58,035 nt of DNA, taken from the NCBI GenBank assembly GCA_965649105.1, contig CBFGJP010000004.1:1-58035 (forward strand). The letters are read 5' to 3'. A program made the translations under genes and the position numbers. Shown here piece by piece: positions 50,780-58,035 of this stretch. How positions within the stretch are numbered: position 1 is the stretch's first letter; each line of letters begins with the position of its first letter. Under the pieces are notes generated by a model. The model saw only the letters and a program-made list of their open reading frames with translations. It ran no database searches and was not told the DNA's origin. The DNA is from JAOAFX01 sp965649105. GTDB lineage: Bacteria > Hydrothermota > Tepidihabitantia > SM23-42 > JAOAFX01.

Positions 50780-52018
50780 ATGAACGAAATTTTGAATTTA
50801 GCACTTCAAACCTTTAAGTCCCACCGTATGCGTTCCTTCCTTACGACCTTAGGAATCATCATCGGTGTCACCACGGTAATTGCTATTCTCTCTTTGATTG
50901 AGGGTTTGAATCAATCGGTGGCGGCGCAGATTCGGTCAATCGGGTCGGATTTGATATTCGTTTCAAAGATCTCATTTGTCCGTATGGGACCACCAAATTT
51001 TGAGGAAATTGCGAAACGACCTGACTTGACCCCTGACGATGCCCTTGCAATTAAGCAACTTCCCTCAGTAGAAACCGCAATACCAACGATTGAACAAAAC
51101 TTTACTAAATTAAAATACAAAGACAAAGAAATTGCAATGACATCAATAGAAGGCACAAGTGGAGATTTTTCAAAGACACATAACTATTTTGTTGAAGCAG
51201 GACGCGATTTAAATGCAGATGATATATTACATAGAAGGAATGTTGGGGTTATTGGTTCTTATGTTGCAAAAAATTTGTTTGGTGATGAGTCACCACTGGG
51301 TAAGGATTTAAATATCGGTGCCCACCGGATAAAGATTATTGGTGTATACAGAGAGAGAGGCTCTTTCCTGGGACAGAGTATGGATAATCTAATTGTTATT
51401 CCTTACACATTTTATGAGAAGATATTCCCCCGCAAAAGAACCACTGTAATTGAAAAGGCGATCGGTGGCTATTCAATAAGTGTGGTGCCCAAACCTAAAA
51501 GGGTGGAGCAGGCAATGGATGAGATAAGGGAACTGATGAGGCGGAGGCATGGTCTGCGCTTTGACCAGCCTGATGACTTTGAATTGGGCACCCAGCAGAT
51601 GTTATATGAGTTATATCAGAATATCACCCGCGTTGGTTTTGTTGCCATCGTAGCAATTGCGGTAATATCTTTGATTGTAGGTGGGATTGGTATAATGAAT
51701 ATTATGCTCGTTTCAGTTGCTGAGCGCACACGAGAGATAGGTATTCGCAAGGCGGTCGGTGCATCCAATCAAAATATCTTATTCCAGTTTCTGACTGAGT
51801 CATCGGCCCTCGCACTGGTTGGTGGTATTATAGGTATTATACTCGGCGTTTTACTCGCCTGGATAATTTCGATTGTCTCACCCCTTAAGGCAGCGGTGAG
51901 TCTCTGGATGATTCTCTTGGGATTTGGATTTTCTTCAGCAGTTGGAATATTTTTTGGTATGTATCCCGCACGTAAGGCAGCATCACTGAATCCAATTGAG
52001 GCATTGAGGTATGAATGA
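50780..52018 (+). CDS. MacB-like ABC transporter permease (FtsX/MacB_PCD)
   Basis: 412 aa from ATG 50780; an in-frame TTG two codons earlier is the alternative start. One N-terminal transmembrane helix (TLGIIIGVTTVIAILSLIEG), a large MacB periplasmic core domain (about 45-280, IRSIGSDLIFVS; VIGSYVAKNLFG), and three C-terminal helices with the conserved IGGIGIMNIMLVSVAERTRE-IGIRKAVGA motif and LNPIEALRYE end. It completes a MacA-MacB-TolC-like tripartite exporter; cargo could be a peptide, lipid or drug. No Shine-Dalgarno is clear; the start lies just behind the inverted repeat 50701-50765. Confidence 0.9.
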   Translation: MNEILNLALQTFKSHRMRSFLTTLGIIIGVTTVIAILSLIEGLNQSVAAQIRSIGSDLIFVSKISFVRMGPPNFEEIAKRPDLTPDDALAIKQLPSVETAIPTIEQNFTKLKYKDKEIAMTSIEGTSGDFSKTHNYFVEAGRDLNADDILHRRNVGVIGSYVAKNLFGDESPLGKDLNIGAHRIKIIGVYRERGSFLGQSMDNLIVIPYTFYEKIFPRKRTTVIEKAIGGYSISVVPKPKRVEQAMDEIRELMRRRHGLRFDQPDDFELGTQQMLYELYQNITRVGFVAIVAIAVISLIVGGIGIMNIMLVSVAERTREIGIRKAVGASNQNILFQFLTESSALALVGGIIGIILGVLLAWIISIVSPLKAAVSLWMILLGFGFSSAVGIFFGMYPARKAASLNPIEALRYE

Positions 52019-52063
52019 AAGAGAGGGTATTAGATTATAGGGATATCAGGAAAATAATCTAAA

Positions 52064-52091
52064 TTGACTCAACAAATTTTCTGAGTATAAT
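52064..52091 (+). promoter_or_regulatory. Leaderless promoter of the GGDEF-ATPase gene
   Basis: TTGACT (52064-52069), 16-bp spacer, TATAAT (52086-52091), 6 nt to the ATG at 52098. Confidence 0.75.
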
Positions 52092-52097
52092 TTAATA

Positions 52098-55000
52098 ATG
52101 AGGGATATTTATTATGATGAACTGACCGGGGTTTATAATCGTCGTTTTCTTTATTACTGGGTTGAAAACGAAATAAAACGGGCAAATCGTTTTGCAACTA
52201 AATTCGGGCTAATCGTTATAGACCTTGATAATTTCCGGGATATAAATAACAATTATGGTCATCTTGAGGGTGATAAAGTTCTCATTGAATTCAGTAATTT
52301 TCTAAGAGGCACAGTAAGGGAAGTTGATAATCTTGTCCGTTATGGTGGGGATGAGTTCATTGTGCTTATTCCTAATACTGATTTTCATGGTGTAATGGAA
52401 CTTGCCCAGAGAATATTAGCAAATTTAAATCAGACTGAGGTTGCTAATCATAAAATACATTGTAGCATAGGATGTGCACTTTATCCGGATGATGGCACAA
52501 ATGTTGAAACACTAATCAGCCAAGCCGATAGATTGATGTACCAGGCAAAAAAAGAAGGTAAAAACAGAATCGGATTGAAGGCAGAAATTACAAAGAAGAT
52601 TGAACTACCAGCAAAGGGCTTTATCGGACGGGAAAATGAACTAAATCAATGTGCCAAATTTTTGAAAGAATTCAATATAATCTTTATATACGGAGAGGCA
52701 GGTGTGGGTAAAACAAGGCTTGCCATTGAATTAAGAAAGCTCTTTTCTGATTCTATATATCTTAGGGCAATTTCCTATTCGGCACTTGCTTCAGTTCCAT
52801 ACTATCCATTTTGTAATATGTTCAGGGAGATGGTAAATACAGATTTTGCATTGGTCCAGCGGGTTTTGAAAAGGATCCCTGATATTCACCGTCAGGAGTT
52901 AATAAAATTGCTACCCGAAGACAAAGTTATCTCAACAAAGGTTGAAGAACTGGACAAATATCGCCTTTTTGACAGTGTTAATCTGTTTTTTAATGAACTA
53001 TCTGAATTGTTAAGACCAAAGACTGTGCTTTTGTTGATTGATGATTTACATTGGGCCGATTCATCAAGTTGTGAACTTTTGGATTACTTAATAAGGCGTC
53101 CGTCCCAAAATCTGAAAATTATTGGGACATACAGGATTGAGGAGTATAAAAATGCACCTGTTTATAATTACTTTGGTATCTGGGCACGGGAGAATTTATT
53201 TACCAAGATTGAACTCACACCACTTAGCGAATCTCAAGTTTCAAATCTTCTCGAAATGATAATGGGTAATGTATCGGTATCGCTTTTAAAATTTATTTTT
53301 AATTTAAGTGGGGGGAATCCTTTCTATATTGAAGAAATTTTAAGGGAACTGCAAAGGCAGAATAAAATATATTATAATGGTAAAGAATGGGTTATTTTAT
53401 CAGAAACGCAATTGAAGATCCCTTCCAGTATTGAGGCAACGATATTGAGAAAGATACAATTTCTTAATGAAGATGCGAAGTCAATCCTTGAAATTTGCGC
53501 GGTCTATGGGCAGGAATTCAATGATGAGATAATTGCACTATGCGCACAAAAAAATGTTGGTGAGACGATAGATGCAATTGACCATCTGTTAAAGTTGGGA
53601 TTTATTAAAGAGCGAATCAGAGATTTTTTCTTTTTCAGCGAGGATATAGTACGGCAGATTGTTTATAAAAATATCGCGCGCGGAAATTTGATGAAATACC
53701 ACAAACGGGTTGGTGAGGCAATGGAAAAATATTTTCATACACATCTGCTCAGTTATTATGAGCAACTTGCCTATCATTTTACAATGGCAAACGAAACTGC
53801 CAAGGCATTATTTTATTCAAAACTGGCGGGATTGAAATGCAAGGAGAATTATGCGCATAAACAGGCAGTAGAATTTCTTACCAGTGCCTTGCGTTTTGAG
53901 GAGAATATTGATGAGATTTTCAAAATAAAATGCAATCTTTCCGAAATATATTACCTGATGGGAGAGAATAGAAAGGCGATTGAACACCTGAATGATTGTT
54001 TAAAAATAAACCCTAACGACTATAAAATTTATAATAAAATTGGCCAGATTTATGAAAATTTAGGTGAATATAAAATGGCTTTAAAATACTACACTACGGG
54101 TTTGAAACTAACCGCCCAGACGAGCGCGGGCTATCAGTTCCGTTCCGGAATTGCCTGGATTCACACAAGACTTGGGCAGTATTTAAAGGCAAAGCAAGAG
54201 TGTGAACAATTGTTGAAAAAAAGAAAGCAGCTTCCTGCACCGGAATTGGCGATTATTTATATTACCTTAGGTGTCTCACTGATGTTTCTTGGAAATTTGG
54301 ATGGGGCTATATCTTATTTCAAAAAGGCACTTGATGTCAGGAAAAACCTGGCTGATAAAAAGGGCCTGGCAGCCTGTTATCTGGACCTAGCGGTTGTCTA
54401 TCAACAACAACTTAATCTCCAGCAGAGTGAAGAATATTACAAAAATGCATTAAGAATATATGAAGAGATAGGTTATCAGGCGGGAATAATGATTACCCTT
54501 CTGGACCTTGGAAGTCTTTATTTTCATTATAATCTAATTAAGGCAGAAGAATACTGTATGAAATCTCTCGGGATTGCAAAATTGATTGGCGCAAAAAGGG
54601 ATATGGTATTTCTTTATGATAATCTCGGGCTTATTCATCTACGCCGATTAATGCTTAATGAGGCACTTGAGAATTTTAAATTGGCACTTCAATTTGCCAA
54701 GGAGACAAGATTTATTGAAGGCCTCTGTTTTATCAATCTCCATCTTAGCGAGTTTTATCGGGAGACAAAGAGGCGTACACAGGGATTGAAACATTTAAAA
54801 AAGGCTTATAAATATGCAAAAGAATTAAAATTGAAACAATATATATTTGATTGCCAGTTTGAAGAGATTGAACAGCACTTGGCTATCAAGAAATTTCTAG
54901 AGGCGAAAAAGATTGCGCATAAACTATTTAATGATTTGAAAGATGACCCGGATATCAACCGGCGCATATATGCATTCATATATATGGGAAAGGTATCCTG

Positions 55001-55250
55001 TGCATTGAAGGCATTCAAAAAGGCACAGGAATATTATGATAAGGCACTTAATATCATTGTAAAACTGCCTGACAATTCTTTCACCGCCGAAATATATTAC
55101 CTACTTGGTTTGAGTTGCAAAAATCAAAAAAAATATTCAGAGGCGCTGCAATTCTTCTTAAAGGCAAATGAAATCTTTATGAAACTTGGTGATCTTTTCC
55201 ATCTGGACAAAATTGAAAACGAAATTGTAACTGTGGATATATCTAAATAG
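52098..55250 (+). CDS. GGDEF diguanylate cyclase fused to an AAA/STAND-type ATPase and TPR array
   Basis: 1050-aa cytosolic signalling protein. Residues 1-160 are a GGDEF domain starting directly at DELTGVYNRR, with an intact RYGGDEF active site (83-87) and an inhibitory RxxD site (R74-D77) exactly five residues before it. Residues 175-560 form an AAA_16-like ATPase: FIGRENEL, Walker A GEAGVGKT (199-206), Walker B LLLIDDLHWAD near 315, then a winged-helix-like region. From about 600 to 1040 there are ten or so TPRs. GGDEF at the N-terminus of a STAND-like switch suggests c-di-GMP output controlled by ATP and a ligand bound to the TPRs (inference). Its stop overlaps mfd on the other strand by 8 nt. 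Confidence 0.9.
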   Translation: MRDIYYDELTGVYNRRFLYYWVENEIKRANRFATKFGLIVIDLDNFRDINNNYGHLEGDKVLIEFSNFLRGTVREVDNLVRYGGDEFIVLIPNTDFHGVMELAQRILANLNQTEVANHKIHCSIGCALYPDDGTNVETLISQADRLMYQAKKEGKNRIGLKAEITKKIELPAKGFIGRENELNQCAKFLKEFNIIFIYGEAGVGKTRLAIELRKLFSDSIYLRAISYSALASVPYYPFCNMFREMVNTDFALVQRVLKRIPDIHRQELIKLLPEDKVISTKVEELDKYRLFDSVNLFFNELSELLRPKTVLLLIDDLHWADSSSCELLDYLIRRPSQNLKIIGTYRIEEYKNAPVYNYFGIWARENLFTKIELTPLSESQVSNLLEMIMGNVSVSLLKFIFNLSGGNPFYIEEILRELQRQNKIYYNGKEWVILSETQLKIPSSIEATILRKIQFLNEDAKSILEICAVYGQEFNDEIIALCAQKNVGETIDAIDHLLKLGFIKERIRDFFFFSEDIVRQIVYKNIARGNLMKYHKRVGEAMEKYFHTHLLSYYEQLAYHFTMANETAKALFYSKLAGLKCKENYAHKQAVEFLTSALRFEENIDEIFKIKCNLSEIYYLMGENRKAIEHLNDCLKINPNDYKIYNKIGQIYENLGEYKMALKYYTTGLKLTAQTSAGYQFRSGIAWIHTRLGQYLKAKQECEQLLKKRKQLPAPELAIIYITLGVSLMFLGNLDGAISYFKKALDVRKNLADKKGLAACYLDLAVVYQQQLNLQQSEEYYKNALRIYEEIGYQAGIMITLLDLGSLYFHYNLIKAEEYCMKSLGIAKLIGAKRDMVFLYDNLGLIHLRRLMLNEALENFKLALQFAKETRFIEGLCFINLHLSEFYRETKRRTQGLKHLKKAYKYAKELKLKQYIFDCQFEEIEQHLAIKKFLEAKKIAHKLFNDLKDDPDINRRIYAFIYMGKVSCALKAFKKAQEYYDKALNIIVKLPDNSFTAEIYYLLGLSCKNQKKYSEALQFFLKANEIFMKLGDLFHLDKIENEIVTVDISK

Positions 55251-58035
55251 TATCAATCGGCATCTCTTTTATCAACTGTCCTTTATGGAAAAATTGTATT
55301 ATGTTTTTAGATTGTTTCACCTCTTCAGCATTAAGATTTAATGCAAGGAGTCTTATCTTCGCAATTGTAAATAGGTTTTCCACTAATTCGGGATATTTAC
55401 CAAAGCGGTCAATAAATTCCTCTTTTATTGTTTGTAATTCATCTTCGGACTGGACTTCCATCAGCCTTTTATAAATGGCGGTTCTTTCATAGGCACTATG
55501 AATGTAATCTGCGGGGATATAGCCAGGAATTCTTAAATTCAATACCGGCTCTAATGAAATTTCTCTGCCCTTCATTTCCCGGATCACATTATTTAAAATT
55601 TTTACATAATGATGATAGCCTATGGAATTTATGAAACCAGATTGTTCCTTACCAAGGATATTACCAACACCCCGAATTTCCATATCCCTTATCGCCAGTC
55701 TGAATCCAGAACCAAGTGTCGTATAAGCAATCAGGGCACTCAATCTCTTCCTGGCTTCATTTGTAATTCTCGCTGGAATAATAAAATATGCAAACCCCTG
55801 TATCTCTGAACGTCCAACCCTGCCCCTTAATTGATGCAAATCAGCCAATCCAAATTTATCTGCTTCATTTATGATGATTGTATTGACCCTGGGCATATCA
55901 ATCCCCGATTCAATAATTGCAGTTGAAAGAAGAAGGTCATATTTTCCTTCAATAAATTCAATCATCTTTTTTTCGCATATCTGCGCTTTGATTTTTCCGT
56001 GAAGCAGACATATCCGCAGTTGGGGAAAAATTTTTTGCAGACGCACTTTTATAGTCTCTATTGTTTGAATCCGGTTATGGACAAAAAATATCTGGCCCCC
56101 ACGGTTTAATTCAAAATTGATTATTTTTCTTATTTCATCGTCATCAAAATTGATGATCCTGGTTATTATTTCTTTTCTACCCAAAGGAGGGGTATTTATC
56201 ACTGATATATTTTTTATTCCCACAAGGCTCATATAAAGGGTTCTTGGTATTGGTGTGGCAGAGAGATATATGACATCTATATCCGATTTCAACCTTTTGA
56301 TTTTTTCTTTCTGTATTACTCCAAAATTCTGTTCTTCATCAACGATCAATAACCCTAGGTCTTTAAATACCACATCGGGGGCAAGTAGGCGATGCGTGCC
56401 AATCACAATATCAATTTTTCCTTCGCTTATTTCCTTTAAAATTTTTCTCAATTCATCTCTGCCTTTAAATCTTGAGACCATTTCTACCCTTACGGGGAAA
56501 TCTTTAAGCCTTTTAACAAAGCTATTGTAATGCTGGAATGCAAGGATCGTTGTGGGACAGAGAACCATTGTTTGTTTGAAATCGAGCGCAGCCTTAAAGG
56601 CAGCACGAATGGCAATCTCGGTTTTACCAAAACCTACATCACCACAAACCAATCTTTCTCTGGGTTCGGGTGATTCCATATCCCTCTTCACATCGTCAAT
56701 CGCCTTTTTCTGGTCGAGGGTTTCTTCAAATGGGAATCCTGCTTCAAGTTCCTGCATTTCAACCCCATCTTTTGAAAAAGCAAAGCCCCGACTCAACCGG
56801 CGGCGTGCATAGAGATTAATCAACTCCCTTGCCAAAAATTCGGTTGCCTTTTTTACCCTTTCTTTTGTTTTTAGCCACAATTCGCTGCCAATTTTTGATA
56901 ATTTAGGGGGGTTGTCTTCACTTCCAATGTATCGTTCAAGCAGGTTTAATTTTTCAACGGGAAGATAAATCTTATCCCCGCCGGCATAATCAATACGCAG
57001 GCATTCTACTTTTTTCTCTTCAAAGTCAATGTAAACCAAACCTTTGAATTGACCTATCCCAAAGTCATTATGGACAACATAATCGTCAATTTTCAGTCCT
57101 TTAAGGTCATCAATAAAGGGTCCTTTAAATTTTGTTTTCTTTTTGGGAATATATCCATAAATATCTGATTCAGTTAAATATATAATCTTCCTTTTAATAT
57201 CCAAAAAGCCTTCGCTTAAAGGTAGAATAGTTGCATCAATTTGTCTGATTACTGATTCTAAATTAGAAACGGCCGATTCCCTTATCAAAAATTTGTAGGT
57301 GTGAATCCTCTGATTTATATCATAACGTAATTTGCGTAGATTCCCGAAATATTTTGGTGCAGGGCTCATAAGAAAACTAAAATCAGCAGGCGATTGTAGT
57401 AATATTTGCGGATAATCAAATTCAAGTTTATTCTCGGTGATAATTACACTATCAGATTGGATTGATTCCGAAATGGTAGTATAAAAATTGGGAACTACAA
57501 GTTTAACTGAGATTTTTCCAACTGTTTCAATTGAACGTTGCGTCAGGGGATTGAATTTTCTAATTGAAGTGATCGTATCACCCTCAAATTCAATACGGAA
57601 TGGTTCAGAATCGGAAATGAAAATATCTATGATGCCACCCCTTACTGCGAATTCTCCTTCTTCTTCTACAATTTCTTCTCTTTGCAGACCACCTGCCAAA
57701 AGGCGTGATATCAAATCATCGCGGTCAATTGACTTTCCAACAGTGAATTCAAAAATTGTTTTGACCTTTAGATTTTTATTTAAATATTCTTCATTTGTGA
57801 TGATTATACCAGCGGGTTCAAAAATAGGATTATCAGCATCTATGATAGTAGTATCTGGATAAATCTCGGCGATTTCCTTTCCGAATCTTTCTATATTATT
57901 TCTGTTCGTTACATAAATGATCTGACTGAACCTCTTTGAAATCTCAATAATAAAGATCGATAGTGATGAACCAGCAAATCCGGAAATAGACAAAATTTTT
58001 TTATGCTTCAATAATTCAAATATCTGGTCAATTTC
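55243..58035 (-). CDS. mfd: Transcription-repair coupling factor Mfd, 5' end outside window
   Basis: The frame is open to the window edge (930 codons), so the N-terminus is missing; a TTG at 58011 is not a start. Visible domains are most of the UvrB-like damage module (about the first 250 residues), the RNA-polymerase interaction domain (DYVVHNDFGIGQFKGL), the RecG-like translocase with Walker A GDVGFGKTE, DEEQ box (LLIVDEEQNFG), SAT motif (LSATPIPRTLYMS) and RGRVGR motif VI, and the TRCF C-terminal domain (about the last 120 residues). It displaces stalled RNA polymerase and recruits UvrA. Convergent with the GGDEF gene. Confidence 0.95.
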   Translation of the reverse strand, partial: EIDQIFELLKHKKILSISGFAGSSLSIFIIEISKRFSQIIYVTNRNNIERFGKEIAEIYPDTTIIDADNPIFEPAGIIITNEEYLNKNLKVKTIFEFTVGKSIDRDDLISRLLAGGLQREEIVEEEGEFAVRGGIIDIFISDSEPFRIEFEGDTITSIRKFNPLTQRSIETVGKISVKLVVPNFYTTISESIQSDSVIITENKLEFDYPQILLQSPADFSFLMSPAPKYFGNLRKLRYDINQRIHTYKFLIRESAVSNLESVIRQIDATILPLSEGFLDIKRKIIYLTESDIYGYIPKKKTKFKGPFIDDLKGLKIDDYVVHNDFGIGQFKGLVYIDFEEKKVECLRIDYAGGDKIYLPVEKLNLLERYIGSEDNPPKLSKIGSELWLKTKERVKKATEFLARELINLYARRRLSRGFAFSKDGVEMQELEAGFPFEETLDQKKAIDDVKRDMESPEPRERLVCGDVGFGKTEIAIRAAFKAALDFKQTMVLCPTTILAFQHYNSFVKRLKDFPVRVEMVSRFKGRDELRKILKEISEGKIDIVIGTHRLLAPDVVFKDLGLLIVDEEQNFGVIQKEKIKRLKSDIDVIYLSATPIPRTLYMSLVGIKNISVINTPPLGRKEIITRIINFDDDEIRKIINFELNRGGQIFFVHNRIQTIETIKVRLQKIFPQLRICLLHGKIKAQICEKKMIEFIEGKYDLLLSTAIIESGIDMPRVNTIIINEADKFGLADLHQLRGRVGRSEIQGFAYFIIPARITNEARKRLSALIAYTTLGSGFRLAIRDMEIRGVGNILGKEQSGFINSIGYHHYVKILNNVIREMKGREISLEPVLNLRIPGYIPADYIHSAYERTAIYKRLMEVQSEDELQTIKEEFIDRFGKYPELVENLFTIAKIRLLALNLNAEEVKQSKNIIQFFHKGQLIKEMPIDTI

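Noticed and set aside
55243..58011. Mfd as a complete 922-aa protein starting at TTG 58011
   Set aside because: The frame remains open to the window end and the family is longer than 1000 aa, so the gene is cut by the window.
1..58035. CRISPR array, rRNA, integrase or prophage
   Set aside because: No regularly spaced direct repeats with unique spacers, no rRNA-like sequence, and no recombinase or phage structural gene was found on either strand.

Overview
The window reads as one continuous chromosomal segment of an AT-rich bacterium with a two-membrane (Gram-negative type) envelope. The evidence is a BamA/TamA-like barrel, a Wzi-like barrel, a TonB-dependent receptor, a TolC-type channel and a lipoprotein. 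Three large secreted proteins end in a C-terminal sorting domain of the type IX secretion (T9SS) kind. Together with the oversized outer-membrane proteins and the flavin-based redox gene cluster, this suggests an uncultured FCB-like lineage such as candidate phylum WOR-3 (Stahlbacteria). That placement is an inference from gene style; no 16S rRNA or ribosomal marker is present.

Layout. 1-6500 (minus): an operon starting from a perfect TTGACA/TATAAT promoter with two M42 aminopeptidases, an M23 cell-wall peptidase, GDP-mannose dehydratase, an SDR reductase, a GT4 glycosyltransferase and a TPR-like protein that runs off the window. 6622-11521 (minus): tRNA-Ala, TPR lipoprotein, small membrane protein, HNH nuclease, BamA-like barrel, Wzi-like barrel. 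11612-16840 (plus): propeller-like protein, 903-aa outer-membrane protein, methyltransferase, QueA. 16866-20909 (minus): two T9SS-type cargo genes, the upstream one truncated and frameshifted. 21260-23938 (plus): M1 peptidase. 24130-26603 (minus): a type II restriction-modification pair headed by a 47-aa reading frame. 26986-33869 (plus): TonB receptor, ArsR regulator flanked by two operators, DASS transporter, and a cargo gene broken by an in-frame TGA. 33907-36245: patatin and plsC-ispH, transcribed divergently. 36250-40093 (minus): transglutaminase plus ABC exporter. 40317-47319 (plus): NuoE/NuoF/NuoG-like subunits followed by NfnS-like and NfnL-like subunits, a probable electron-bifurcating NAD(P)H/ferredoxin system. 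47503-52018 (plus): TolC/MacA/MacB-type efflux operon. 52098-55250 (plus): a GGDEF-ATPase-TPR signalling protein. 55243-58035 (minus): Mfd, cut at its 5' end.

Two signals cut across the genes. First, the genes at the heads of operons mostly have a sigma70-type promoter with a 16-bp spacer and a -10 box only 5-10 nt before the start codon. These mRNAs should therefore be leaderless or nearly so, while many genes inside operons have clear Shine-Dalgarno sequences. Second, two families of small non-coding repeats occur. One is a REP-like hairpin with conserved flanks and covarying stems (20.9 and 26.7-26.9 kb). The other is a dispersed element placed in the unusually long spacers inside the redox and efflux operons (42.6, 49.9, 50.7 kb) and at 26.7 kb. 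Short tandem repeats (7- and 8-mers) also lie inside the coding sequence of the T9SS-type proteins.
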